Shown here: in pieces, positions 55,367 through 64,000 of the stretch
Layout: every line of letters begins with the position of its first letter
Numbering within the stretch: position 1 is the stretch's first letter
Assembly (NCBI GenBank): GCA_937862885.1
Contig: CALMEE010000128.1
Location: 1-64,000 of the forward strand
DNA length: 64,000 bases
Source of the DNA: an uncultured Planctomycetaceae bacterium
GTDB lineage: Bacteria > Planctomycetota > Planctomycetia > Pirellulales > Pirellulaceae
Reading direction: 5' to 3'
Notes under the pieces: generated by a model
Told to the model about the DNA's origin: nothing
Database searches by the model: none
The model's input: only the letters and a program-made list of their open reading frames with translations
Program-made: the position numbers and the translations under genes

Positions 55367-56110
55367 ATGAATAACTACTCGAACGACCCAAATTTGAACC
55401 AGCCAAATCAACCGAGTCAACCTAGCCAGGTCGGGCATCACTATGCGACTTCTCCCCTGCTGAACTCGTCAGTTGACAATATACCAGAAACTTTCGAATC
55501 GCGATCCCTCAAGGTATTGCAGGTCGCCAAGTCGATGTACCAAAGAAATCCGGATTGGGTGACGTTTTTCCGCGAGGTATTGGGAGTAAACGGTGCGGCT
55601 CGCAACGTCTTTCGCACGAATCAGGAATACATCGCGTTCGAGCAATCACCCGAATTCAATCAAATTCAGCAGATGGTTGCTAGCTTGCGGAGCAGAAAAA
55701 TTCCGGGAGCGGGAAACGATGAGCCCACGCGCGTAATTACCGTTCGATTACCTGAAAGCCTGCATGAGGCACTTAAGGCGGAAGCAACCGACCATCAAGT
55801 AAGCATGAACAAGCTATGCATTTCCAAGCTCTTGCAAGTCTTGTCGGAGTGTGAAAGTGGAAAAACGGGTTCTCGCGCAAACTCCTCAATGAGCACGGGG
55901 AGGCAAGTGATGCAACCTTCGGCCACGCGGAATGTCCCACCGGTTCCACGCCCAGTAAATCCCGTTCCAGTACCTGCACCGAACCGGCAAGTCTATGGTA
56001 GCCAATCGGCAATGCGTGGCCCAGTCCCGGCACCATCTTCTCCTGTGCCAGCCCCGATGAATCCCAGCACCCGCGACGAACGCTCCGGGGGTTACGAAGG
56101 CAATTTTTGA
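55367..56110 (+). CDS. Ribbon-helix-helix (HicB/Arc-like) protein with Pro-rich tail
   Basis: A 247-residue soluble protein. An Asn/Gln/Pro-rich N-terminus (1-40) leads to a helical domain (45-108: LQVAKSMYQRNPDWVTFFREVLGVNGAARNVF). A ribbon-helix-helix motif follows at about 121-158, RVITVRLPESLHEALKAEATDHQVSMNKLCISKLLQ, as in HicB antitoxins and Arc/MetJ-like regulators. A Pro/Val/Met-rich unstructured tail covers about 185-247. No toxin (HicA or other) gene is adjacent, so it is unlikely to be a classical antitoxin; a DNA-binding regulator is more likely. The first ATG after AAGGGA is used. The helical N-terminal domain is of a type I do not recognise. Confidence 0.72.
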   Translation: MNNYSNDPNLNQPNQPSQPSQVGHHYATSPLLNSSVDNIPETFESRSLKVLQVAKSMYQRNPDWVTFFREVLGVNGAARNVFRTNQEYIAFEQSPEFNQIQQMVASLRSRKIPGAGNDEPTRVITVRLPESLHEALKAEATDHQVSMNKLCISKLLQVLSECESGKTGSRANSSMSTGRQVMQPSATRNVPPVPRPVNPVPVPAPNRQVYGSQSAMRGPVPAPSSPVPAPMNPSTRDERSGGYEGNF

Positions 56111-56585
56111 GGCACGCGCATCCAGTTTGTAGCGAGCGCCAAATCTTAGTGATACGTGATAGACTAGTTGTAGGACGGGTATTCCGCCCGTTCTACTCAG
56201 GAGTTCACGTCAACCATTCGAGTTGGTTTTGCTTAGGAGAGCGAATTGCATCCTGAATGAGCCACAAACGTCTTCAATTACGGGCGCGAGTCCTCCTCCG
56301 TGCGCCCAATTGAACCCAAATCATCGGCAGAAACTGCGATGAGGAGTCTTGTCGTGAATGCCGCCGAATCTGTTTCGCGAAAATTGAAAAAATCCTTTAC
56401 GTCCGCTTGGCCAAGTAAAACGTTATAACCCATTTATGCGACAGGATTCGTGCAATTGATATTGGTTGACTCAGGTTTGAGCGAAAATTGGTAGATATTT
56501 TCGGGCGGAAGACGCGTTGATCGTAGAGTCTTCAATAACTCTGAATTGATTTTCATTCTCTTCAACGTCGCCCACCCAAAATCAG
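56111..56585. other. 475-base spacer with a GC hairpin
   Basis: The spacer lies between two plus-strand genes. A strong hairpin at 56171-56197 is annotated separately; no other supported element. Confidence 0.5.
56171..56197 (+). terminator. Strong stem-loop, possible terminator or repeat element
   Basis: GTAGGACGGG (56171-56180) pairs with CCCGTTCTAC (56188-56197), 10 base pairs with one G-U, around a 7-base loop. It begins about 60 bases after the RHH gene stop. No T-tract follows, so if it stops transcription it is not a standard intrinsic terminator; a dispersed palindromic repeat or an mRNA-stabilising 3' structure is possible. Confidence 0.45.
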
Positions 56586-57458
56586 ATGAACAGATCTTAC
56601 CACTTAAAGAACAAAAAAACGTTTGGCAAAGTGTCGGTTGAGACAATACTTTTGATTTGGTTAATTGTCGCCGGTTGCCTGTGGGGAATTTCAACACTTG
56701 GCCTGACGGCACAAGCCTCATTCAAGAACGCGGCAAGCGGCTTGCAAGCTGCGGTTGGCGGGACAATCCGCGAGTCCAATGGAGTTCCATCCAATACTGA
56801 CAATAGCGATTCGCGCTTCACGACCGCCGGCAATGTGCCGTGGACTTCGTATGCGATCATTTCATTTGGGCTGCTGGCTATTACGCTAATGCTTGTACGT
56901 GCCAAAAAGGGAAACAACTACGAACAGGCACAACACGCATTGTTGTCAATGCTGCAATCTCGGCGTGTACTCGTCAATCAAGGTGCAAACCCCAGATTGG
57001 TCGAAAAACGGGAACGCATCTATCAATTGCTGTTGCACGAACTTAGTTCGCGTCAAGAACTAGCGGTTAACTGCCGCTCAGTAATGTCTAATTCGCCGAC
57101 ATCTATTTTGCCTTCGGATAGTGTAGGCGATGTCCAACGCATGATGGCCGCCAATAAGATTAGACATCTATTGGTTCGTGACCCCGTCGGTCGCTTGATC
57201 GGAATCATCAGTGACCGTGACTTGAAAAAAACTGGGCAAATGGCGAACGAGATCATGACCCGCAAGCCATTCACGGTTCAAGCTTCTGCCGATATTGAAG
57301 AAGCGATCAATACTATGCTCTTCAAGAATATATCGAGCGTTCCAGTAATGGAAGGAGACGAAGTTGTTGGAGTCATTTCCATGTCCGACCTGGTGTTGAC
57401 GCTGCAATGTTTCATCACGCTTGTGCATGACGTTTTCTCGAAGCCAACAAACGCCTAG
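56586..57458 (+). CDS. Membrane-anchored protein with two CBS domains
   Basis: A 290-residue protein. Two transmembrane segments lie at about 18-38 and 88-106 with a polar loop of about 50 residues between. A helical linker (115-160) leads to paired CBS motifs: 164-213 (VMSNSPTSILPSDSVGDVQRMMAANKIRHLLVRD, then GIISDRDL) and 222-275 (IMTRKPFTVQASADIEEAINTMLFKNISSVPVM, then GVISMSDL). CBS pairs bind adenosine nucleotides and act as regulatory modules. No catalytic or transport domain is present, so the protein may be a sensor or regulate a partner encoded elsewhere. An intrinsic terminator follows. Confidence 0.88.
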   Translation: MNRSYHLKNKKTFGKVSVETILLIWLIVAGCLWGISTLGLTAQASFKNAASGLQAAVGGTIRESNGVPSNTDNSDSRFTTAGNVPWTSYAIISFGLLAITLMLVRAKKGNNYEQAQHALLSMLQSRRVLVNQGANPRLVEKRERIYQLLLHELSSRQELAVNCRSVMSNSPTSILPSDSVGDVQRMMAANKIRHLLVRDPVGRLIGIISDRDLKKTGQMANEIMTRKPFTVQASADIEEAINTMLFKNISSVPVMEGDEVVGVISMSDLVLTLQCFITLVHDVFSKPTNA

Positions 57459-57494
57459 TGCTCTGACAAGGTTCACATTTGAGGTAATGGAGCT

Positions 57495-57523
57495 TCTCGC
57501 CGGCAATCACTGGCGAGATTTTT
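57495..57523 (+). terminator. Intrinsic terminator after the CBS-domain gene
   Basis: TCTCGCC (57495-57501) pairs with GGCGAGA (57512-57518) and is followed directly by TTTTT (57519-57523). It lies 37 bases after the stop codon at 57458 and is oriented for plus-strand transcripts. Confidence 0.8.
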
Positions 57524-57730
57524 CCAGTTCCACTTGGACCAGCCCAACACCATGTTCTTGATGAAGCGTTAGATTAAAATTTGTTCGATTGCTGGTTGGA
57601 CCGGGCTATTGTCTACGCGCCGAAACACGCGGTGCAACAACTGATTCGGTATTGAACGAATTGGGGCTGGCACTACCGATCGATATTGGCTGATAGGATG
57701 TTTAACGCTGCGATTGGCGTTGCCGTTTGG

Positions 57731-58894
57731 TTAATCATCGTCAAACAGCGAGCCGTCCATTTCCAACAACTCTTCGATCCAGATGCGAATGTCATTGCCA
57801 TATTCGGACGCCATGTCATTCTTGATGAGTTGTCGATGAAATTCCGCCGCACCATCTTCAGTTAATGTTGCGGCTTCCGCGCTCACGAAGCGGTCAGCAG
57901 GATCGCTGGCGATCAAGTGTTTGCAAAAGGACATGAGCAGTCCATTTACGGTTACCTCGTGAGGAAGCATGGAATTCAGTCGATAGGGGAGCGTACGCTT
58001 CAGTTCGATCAATTCGTGCAAGGTCTGCGCCAAACTGAAGATCGGTTTCCCTGCTAACAGCTCAATTAGAACAAACCCCAGACTCGCCAGATCGCTCAGT
58101 GGAGTACATACTCCCCCCTCTAAGACTTCCAAGGCAGCATATGAAGGCGTGCACGCGCGTTTGCTGGGGATGTCCTGAATATCAACAGCCGACCCAATGT
58201 CGATGATTTTAGCGTGCCCACTTCGCTTCAACATAATATTGGCCGGCTTGATATCGCCATGGATAATGCCGATGCGATGCAGCGCTGCCAACGCGTCCAA
58301 GCAATCGCGGACAATCGAGACCGCCACTCCAGGCTTGAATCGAGGTTGGACCTCGCCATGCGTCACCAAAACATCGTTGATATATCGCCAGCGCTTTTCG
58401 CTAACGGTCTCTTTGACCCGGGCGAGCATGGTTGGTGCAAGCAGGCGTCTGAGATCATAGCCCTCCACCCATTCCATGATCATCAAGCGAATGCGGTTGC
58501 GATCGACGAAGTCCTGAACTTGAACCAAATGGTCATTTTGAATTCTTGCGACCTTCGAGGAAATTTTAGCGATGCGCATCATCGAACTATCATAGTCGTC
58601 GAGCGACTCATATCGTTCGGGTGAGAAAATCTTCATCGCTAAAGGAAGCGTAAACTGATCCGCGCCTTTCCGCTCGGACAGATAAACTACGCCCTGACCT
58701 CCAGAGCCTAGTTTCTTATGGAAACGCAAATGAAACGTCCAATTAACTTTGCCTTCGTTGGCAAGTTGAATATAACGCTGCTGTAGTTCCTGAATTTCTT
58801 TGGGGATAGCACGAGGATGAGGATCCATCGTGCGCGTCAAGGAAGCAGAACCGGTTGTCGTCAAGAGCAATGAACGCAGATCTTCGTTCATCAT
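57731..58894 (-). CDS. Hanks-type serine/threonine protein kinase
   Basis: A 387-residue kinase, cytosolic, without transmembrane or extra domain. The Gly loop GSGGQGVV is at 63-70, the catalytic Lys88 in LAMKIF, hinge EWVEGYDLR at 141-149. The catalytic loop reads HGDIKPANI (212-220), so the usual HRD is HGD, and the metal-binding DFG is DIG (232-234). The APE motif is ALE (254-256). Lys88, Asp214 and Asp232 are kept, so activity is likely despite the changes. The first two codons are both ATG; GAGG is better placed for the second (58891). There are no partner genes nearby. Hanks kinases are numerous in planctomycetes. Confidence 0.92.
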   Translation of the reverse strand: MMNEDLRSLLLTTTGSASLTRTMDPHPRAIPKEIQELQQRYIQLANEGKVNWTFHLRFHKKLGSGGQGVVYLSERKGADQFTLPLAMKIFSPERYESLDDYDSSMMRIAKISSKVARIQNDHLVQVQDFVDRNRIRLMIMEWVEGYDLRRLLAPTMLARVKETVSEKRWRYINDVLVTHGEVQPRFKPGVAVSIVRDCLDALAALHRIGIIHGDIKPANIMLKRSGHAKIIDIGSAVDIQDIPSKRACTPSYAALEVLEGGVCTPLSDLASLGFVLIELLAGKPIFSLAQTLHELIELKRTLPYRLNSMLPHEVTVNGLLMSFCKHLIASDPADRFVSAEAATLTEDGAAEFHRQLIKNDMASEYGNDIRIWIEELLEMDGSLFDDD

Positions 58895-59183
58895 TGAACC
58901 TCAGGAAAAATCGGCCAACAATCATATTAGCGTAACTATGTTAAACAGCCACGTTAATAAAATTGACCGGAAAGAATACCATCCATATAAAAACCAAGTC
59001 GAGCCAAATTCTCCACAACTTTTCCATCATATTCGCCAACAGGTTACATGTAATGTCGCGTAACCCGCAATCAATGCGCCATGTGATGAAAAATCATGAA
59101 ATAAGAAAATAGCCGACACGTCACTTCATACTAAACGAATAGAGCGATTCCGTGCCCTATTACTACAGCCTAATCGACATTGT

Positions 59184-59753
59184 TCAAGCTGAGAAGGCAG
59201 ATTCTAGATCTTCGAGTACTTGTTTTTCGACCGAAGAGATTTTGCTACCAAGTCCCAAGAATCCGCCAGCGGACTGCGCGACGCCACGAGCACGTCCAAT
59301 TACGTTGGACTTTAGCTGTTCGAAGCTGGATTCCGGCAATTTACTTCGCAACGCCACAACATATTTCTTCCAAGTATCGAGCAATTCCTGATCTGGCTTG
59401 TTTTTGAGCCAACTGCGCACCAATTCAAACGTGTTGGTGCCCTCTTTGATGCCGATGTCATGGGTTGCCCTCAAGATTGCGTCGATTTCTTTGGGTTCCA
59501 GAGTGTCATCAGCCCATCCAACCGCGACAAGCGGAACAATCGATATTGCCGTTAACGTTTCCGCAGTAATCTGATTGTGCAGCAAGTCATTCAGTACTTG
59601 TTCGTCGGTAATTCCGCATGCGCCAGATAACGCTTCCCGAGCGGTACGGTTTTCAAACTCTTCACGCATCTTCTCCAGCAGAAGCTTGTCGCGTTCCTGG
59701 AAAAACCGATCCTCTAGCGCCTTGCCACGCTCGTGCAATGAATCACTGCTCAT
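59184..59753 (-). CDS. TerB-like helical hypothetical protein
   Basis: A 189-residue cytosolic protein. The opening coiled segment (residues 1-45, HERGKALEDRFFQERDKLLLEKMREEFE) is followed by an all-helical core. VPLVAVGWADDTLEPKEIDAILRATHDIG (about 73-101) matches the TerB/tellurite-resistance fold, in which an acidic D/E-D pair binds metal. The C-terminus has a small Gly/Ala-rich helix (GRARGVAQSAGGFLGLGSKISSVE) that may contact membranes. No ter cluster is nearby. Assignment to TerB-like is by motif only. GAGG lies 11 bases before the ATG. Confidence 0.62.
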   Translation of the reverse strand: MSSDSLHERGKALEDRFFQERDKLLLEKMREEFENRTAREALSGACGITDEQVLNDLLHNQITAETLTAISIVPLVAVGWADDTLEPKEIDAILRATHDIGIKEGTNTFELVRSWLKNKPDQELLDTWKKYVVALRSKLPESSFEQLKSNVIGRARGVAQSAGGFLGLGSKISSVEKQVLEDLESAFSA

Positions 59754-60437
59754 TTACTTATCTGCCTCATCAATTGAAAATTCGAATTGTCTTGCATTAT
59801 TTTGGCCGGCCACCCTACCTCAGAAAACCGCACGTCACCCGCTCGGAATCCTTACCGAAAACACGAGCGTTCCACGTGTTCCTCGATCGCCTTAATGCTA
59901 TAGCACACCGCAAAAAATGGGAAGGGGGAGACAAAGTTTCGCAACGAACCCGCTTTAACGATTGTCAAGAATTTGCGGATTCCCGGCGTCTCGTCTGGTC
60001 CAATCGTCTGATGAAAAGCAGGTGGGACACGACAGGAACGACTTTAGAGAATTAGAAATATTTCGGGTTCCGAGCAAACTTGCGATTGCAACTGCAGCGG
60101 TCAAACGAAAGTCACAAAACTTATCAAAAAAAAACGGCTGCTGCCGACCTTGTCGTGTATTTTTCATATGGTAGACCTTGGCTGCCGAGTAGCAATTCTG
60201 TGCCCGTCTTTCGCGGACGGCAAGAGAGCTAAGTCACTCCCAGCCGGAAGTCACGATTGGTGGTTGTATGGATTTGTTGCCTGACCCAATCAACGACTTT
60301 CAACTCTGCCAGCGCTCCCCCTTTCCATAGTTACGGATAACGAAAATGGGTGGCTTTGATTGATTTCCATGCGATCAAAGACATTCTCTTCGCTGTCAGT
60401 TCATGAACGATACGAAGTGATAAAGAAGCTTGGGAAT
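59754..60437. other. 684-base divergent spacer
   Basis: No supported gene. A run of A residues beside CGGC-N4-GCCG at about 60125-60142 would read as a weak 4-base hairpin plus T-tract on the minus strand, but no minus-strand gene ends there. A hairpin CCGTC-N7-GACGG lies at 60204-60220 and has no T-tract. Confidence 0.45.
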
Positions 60438-62861
60438 ATGAGTATACAATCAACGTCACGGCGACTTATCGACTGGTTTAAAGCGATCGTTGTATCCAGT
60501 TGTCTTCTAACGAGTTCCATCTTCGCGCAAGATAGCAGCTTGGAGTTGCAATTAAATTTGCATCGTACCCAAGAGTGGCTTGGCAGTGGGCAAACAGCGG
60601 ACTACTGGCGCGAATATTTGTGGCTAGGTGAACTTGAAGCGCTTTCCGCATTGGGGTTGCAAGCCGATGTTCAACGGTTGAGCGAAATCGGAAGTCTACT
60701 GAATACCAGCCATCCGGCCATTGACCATCCAATTTTTCAATCACTGAACCAAGCCATTCAGCGGCAAGTCGCGGCCATCGACGCTGGCCAACGCGGCAAG
60801 ATGGTCCTTGACGAAGAAAATGGATTCCAGGAAATTACCAATGCGAATTTGGAGTCGGCAAAGCAGGATCTATTGGCCGAACTCATATTGCTGAGGCAGT
60901 TCATCTCAGAGACTTTTTGGGGAATCGATCGCCCCAAAATTATGCGAGAGCTCCAACTTAACGAACTAATTGCATTGCTGGAGTCGATTGACTTCTTGGA
61001 CGAAAAGTCTCAAGTAGAAGGGCGTGAAGGATTGGATCAACGCCAACGAAAGATCGTGTTGCTCGCGCCAACACTTCGTTCGCTCAAGCCGAAGTACCGC
61101 ATCGCAACCAGCCAGCACGGCGACTTCTACCTCCAAATCGTTGAGCATCGACTTGACTACTTCGAACGACTTTGCACATGGGCCGTGAATTCAACGTTGA
61201 GCGAGCGTAATTTTAGACAGAATTTGAAAGGCTTTAACGAAAACGTCGAAAAGTTGCATGACCCATCGAATCGGTACGCACAACTTAAAGTTAGCCAAGG
61301 CTTAGGGTGGCTGTATCACATGGGGCAAGCACCAGATGTCATCAGTGCTGTCCGGCAGCAATATTCCAAGCCAAATTTTCGAGTGACTGTGCAAGAATCA
61401 CTGCTCAACGAATTTGCCAGACGCCGTCCCGTCCGGGATGTGAGATGGATCGACGAAGTTATCTTGGACAACCGCGCCCAAGGCTTCGCCTTCACAAACG
61501 GAAGTATTGGCGTTGATCTCGTGCCCAATGATTACGAGGCTCATATTGAAATCAATCTTAACGGCACGATCAACTCCAACTCCAAGACAAAAAAAGGACC
61601 GATCACCGGATTCTCATCATCCTTCGCGACGTTCTCCGCGAACCGTCCGATTATTGCTAACGTGGGTGGGCTCTTGTATGGAGAGGCGGATGCATGGGCT
61701 GACCTAACCACCGCGTTTCTGGGGACGGATTGTTGTTTAAATCTCGTCAATCAAATTGCCGACCAGGAGTATTTGAAGCGGAAAGACCGCTCCGAGCAAA
61801 TCGCCAGCGGAAGAGCACGTGAACGCATCTTTGAACAATTCGATGAAGAGACAGCCAAGGAATTGGACAAGGGTAAAGAGTCGATTGCCGAAGCGCACCT
61901 CGCCTACTTTAAGCTATATCGCCAAGTCAGCGAATTTCGTTATCGAATGGCGACTGCCGGAAAACCATTGATCGATGCGGCGGGTAATCCGTTCAAACCT
62001 GCAGACGTCTTTGATTACATACGACTGCCCGAGAGTCGCATCAACACAAATGAAACTGCGCTCTTCGTTCATTCATTTCTGGAGGATTGGAATCGCTTAG
62101 GTGCCGTCAACGATCCGCCGGAGACGGCGATACAGGCTGACCTGCTACTTCAAATCCATGAATCAATGCTCTCAAATTTGGCGAGTACCATCGTTGACGG
62201 CAAAACCTTCAAGAGTTCCGAATTTGCCGATATTGCAGAGTCCTTCGCCAGCGAAGTTCCTGACAATTTGCGCATGGACGGCGACAAAGAGTTCACCATC
62301 ACTTTCGAAAAATCTCAACCAGTTCAGTTTGTGTTTGAAGACCAAAAAATTGGTGTCATCATCAACGGTGCCAATTTCCGAAAGGATCGCAATGATACCG
62401 GACCCATGTTTATCCGAGCCAACTTTAAGCTGATCGACGTTGACGGAAAGCTCAAATTGGTTCGCGACGGCAGCTTGAAAGCTGATTTTTCGGAACCAGG
62501 TCAACGAAGCGTCGAGCAGATCACCGTACGTACCGTGATTCAGGATCAACTTGATGCCATGGCCGAACAGGAAGTCGACGAAAATGAAATCGAGTTGCCA
62601 GCGGATTTGATTCCTCGCAAGTTGTTGTATCAAATCGAAGGCTTTGAGCAAAAGGATGAGTTGGACAATTTTCGACTGGTGGTCGCGAATGCGACGGACG
62701 GCTGGCTGACCCTCGGTTGGCAATATCGTCCGCAACGAAGTGCAATTTCGGAACCATCAGTTAAAGGATTTTTGATGGAAACGCCGTTGATTAATGTCCA
62801 GCCCGCTGACCAAGATCAGGAAGATGACTTTGTCCAAATCGGAGCAGATAGCAAGGAATAA
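60438..62861 (+). CDS. Large secreted hypothetical protein
   Basis: About 807 residues from ATG 60438 (MSIQSTSRRL); the frame opens 26 codons earlier at TTG 60360, but a signal peptide of normal form starts at the chosen ATG: basic n-region, WFKAIVVSSCLLTSSIFAQ, cleavage near residue 33. The mature protein begins with helical repeats (LHRTQEWLGSGQTADYWREYLWLGELEAL, HPAIDHPIFQSLNQAI). The central part has about six conserved-looking blocks, and the C-terminal third is beta-rich (FTITFEKSQPVQFVFEDQKIGVIING, GPMFIRANFKLIDVDGKLKLVRDG). I recognise no enzyme motif. It looks like a planctomycete-specific periplasmic or surface protein. Confidence 0.62.
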   Translation: MSIQSTSRRLIDWFKAIVVSSCLLTSSIFAQDSSLELQLNLHRTQEWLGSGQTADYWREYLWLGELEALSALGLQADVQRLSEIGSLLNTSHPAIDHPIFQSLNQAIQRQVAAIDAGQRGKMVLDEENGFQEITNANLESAKQDLLAELILLRQFISETFWGIDRPKIMRELQLNELIALLESIDFLDEKSQVEGREGLDQRQRKIVLLAPTLRSLKPKYRIATSQHGDFYLQIVEHRLDYFERLCTWAVNSTLSERNFRQNLKGFNENVEKLHDPSNRYAQLKVSQGLGWLYHMGQAPDVISAVRQQYSKPNFRVTVQESLLNEFARRRPVRDVRWIDEVILDNRAQGFAFTNGSIGVDLVPNDYEAHIEINLNGTINSNSKTKKGPITGFSSSFATFSANRPIIANVGGLLYGEADAWADLTTAFLGTDCCLNLVNQIADQEYLKRKDRSEQIASGRARERIFEQFDEETAKELDKGKESIAEAHLAYFKLYRQVSEFRYRMATAGKPLIDAAGNPFKPADVFDYIRLPESRINTNETALFVHSFLEDWNRLGAVNDPPETAIQADLLLQIHESMLSNLASTIVDGKTFKSSEFADIAESFASEVPDNLRMDGDKEFTITFEKSQPVQFVFEDQKIGVIINGANFRKDRNDTGPMFIRANFKLIDVDGKLKLVRDGSLKADFSEPGQRSVEQITVRTVIQDQLDAMAEQEVDENEIELPADLIPRKLLYQIEGFEQKDELDNFRLVVANATDGWLTLGWQYRPQRSAISEPSVKGFLMETPLINVQPADQDQEDDFVQIGADSKE

Positions 62862-62982
62862 ACAATTCGTCACCTAAGGCAAGGCAACCATGTCGGATTG
62901 TGGCACGTAATTGCCGAGGTCAGCAGCGAAGTGTTCATTGCTCCCTGCTCGCATTTGTGCAAAAATTGCCGGGGCAAATATG

Positions 62983-64000
62983 TTAACGCTTTCCAAGTTT
63001 GGCAATGCGATCCAAAGCGATTATTGCTTCGCGGTAGTCCGGCTTTAATTTTAGGCAATCGTTGTACTTGCGAACTGCTTTTTGGAATTGGCCTCGTGAC
63101 GCGTACAAATTACCGAGGTTGCACAATGCCTCCGGGAACTCGGCTTGGATTGCTAAGGCTTGGCTGTAATGATTTTCGGCGGCTTCAAACTCTCCCTTTT
63201 TGAAGGCAATATTTCCCAAATCATGGTATGCATCTGCGAAGTTCGGTTTCAGCCGAATGGCTTCTTCCAGATGTCGCTTAGCCGTTTCCAAGTCATTCTT
63301 AACGAGCATGACATTTCCATAATTGAATTGGTGTTCAGCGGAATCGGCGCCGTATTGTGCAGCAATTCGGAAATGCTCGGCAGCATTGTCTAAGTTCAAG
63401 GTCTTCAAATAAAGGTCACCGATCATCGAATGCAATTTTGGATCGTTAGGAACATGTTGTAAGCCCTCTTTCAAGAACCGGATGGCTTCAGCATGCCGGT
63501 TGTCATTTCTTAACTCGTTGGCAACAGCATAGTAGCCAGCCAAATAGTTAGGTCGAAAACGCAGGATGTCTCGGTATTCTTTGATGGCTACATGCCGTTG
63601 GCCAGTACCGAGCAAATAGTTGGCATACATGCTTTTCGCAGCAGCCTCTTGGCGTTGCAACGCGTCATTGGTGACAGGATGATCCAAGATCCGACCGGCG
63701 CGCGCCGCTGACTTCTCAAATCGTTGTATCGAATCGAGCCGAGAATCGAATAGATCAGTAAAAACTTCGTCGATGCCAAATTCACCTTTGTAAATTGCAA
63801 CCACCCTACCATGTTCGTTGATCAAAAAGCTGCTCGGAATCGGCAACGGACTGTGCAATGGCATTGCGTGGTTGTAAACCTCTTGCAGCGCATCGACAAA
63901 TGCTTCCGTGGCCAAGCCCGCGGTGAATGGCCAGTTCCCTTGCTGAGCACGAGTCGCCGCATTGTTTACGGAACCAGTTGGATTTAATGCGTCCATCGAA
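62983..64000 (-). CDS. Redoxin-TPR protein (N-terminus beyond window end)
   Basis: The frame is open through the right edge of the window, so only about 339 C-terminal residues are seen. The first about 100 residues are the end of a thioredoxin-like/AhpC-TSA domain (PLPIPSSFLINEHGRVVAIYKGEFGIDEVF, the cis-Pro strand and closing helix). A linker precedes six or more TPR repeats at about 130-330, each with the W/L-G/A-A-P spacing, for example HLEEAIRLKPNFADAYHDLGNIAFKKGEFEAAENHYSQALAI. The catalytic CxxC, if any, lies outside the window. Planctomycete proteins of this architecture are usually periplasmic; the role is unknown. Confidence 0.85.
   Translation of the reverse strand, partial: SMDALNPTGSVNNAATRAQQGNWPFTAGLATEAFVDALQEVYNHAMPLHSPLPIPSSFLINEHGRVVAIYKGEFGIDEVFTDLFDSRLDSIQRFEKSAARAGRILDHPVTNDALQRQEAAAKSMYANYLLGTGQRHVAIKEYRDILRFRPNYLAGYYAVANELRNDNRHAEAIRFLKEGLQHVPNDPKLHSMIGDLYLKTLNLDNAAEHFRIAAQYGADSAEHQFNYGNVMLVKNDLETAKRHLEEAIRLKPNFADAYHDLGNIAFKKGEFEAAENHYSQALAIQAEFPEALCNLGNLYASRGQFQKAVRKYNDCLKLKPDYREAIIALDRIAKLGKR

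Noticed and set aside
55367..56110. Toxin-antitoxin module from the RHH motif
   Set aside because: No toxin gene overlaps or adjoins, and the protein is far larger than antitoxins.
60120..60145. Minus-strand terminator formed by a CGGC/GCCG hairpin and T-run
   Set aside because: The stem is only 4 base pairs and no minus-strand gene ends upstream of it.

Overview
The window looks like a chromosomal segment of a planctomycete, most likely from the Pirellulales. The basis is a DUF1501 + DUF1549/DUF1553 gene pair, a caspase-like/FGE-like fusion, a Hanks-type kinase, an ECF sigma factor followed by a one-TM protein and a secreted PDZ protein, a redoxin-TPR protein, frequent TTG/GTG starts and many long spacers. 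Composition appears moderate in GC (not computed). I see no tRNA, rRNA, CRISPR array, insertion sequence or prophage. Most of the segment is core-type chromosome, with metabolic and envelope genes mixed with lineage-specific ones.

Layout. 1-532: 3' end of a monomeric isocitrate dehydrogenase. 983-2227: flavin-dependent halogenase/reductase-like protein. 2257-6802 (minus): a five-haem cytochrome c followed by a putative outer-membrane beta-barrel. 7632-9353: Na/phosphate cotransporter. 9434-12451 (minus): hpt and two divergent glycosyltransferases. 12754-15475: ECF sigma factor, one-TM protein and PDZ protein. 15805-17577: glycosyltransferase with an inserted beta domain. 17708-22079 (minus): DEAD-box helicase and glnE. 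22842-26397: HEAT-like protein, response regulator, DUF2752 and DUF2617 proteins. 26994-30374: pentapeptide-repeat protein and two hypotheticals. 30470-31708: DUF418 membrane protein. 32095-36016: complete sugar ABC importer. 36179-37378: membrane di-haem cytochrome c. 37504-40083 (minus): GNAT acetyltransferase and glgX. 40429-41520: purM. 41637-45200 (minus): DUF1501 and DUF1549/DUF1553 proteins. 46147-49089: caspase-like protein with two FGE-like domains. 49145-52424 (minus): a BamA homologue divided into two genes. 52956-54548 (minus): MFS transporter. 55367-62861: RHH protein, CBS protein, kinase, TerB-like protein and a large secreted protein. 62983-64000 (minus): redoxin-TPR protein cut by the window end.

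The strongest oddity is the split BamA. One gene encodes a lipoprotein with four POTRA domains and most of a fifth. The next gene encodes a second lipoprotein with a long linker, what looks like the missing last strand of POTRA5, and the beta-barrel. Other points of interest are the cytochrome/beta-barrel pair that resembles a porin-cytochrome conduit in organisation, the caspase-like protease carrying an EF-hand-like loop and two FGE-like domains without the catalytic cysteines, and several intergenic palindromes or stem-loops that could be operators or structured RNAs.
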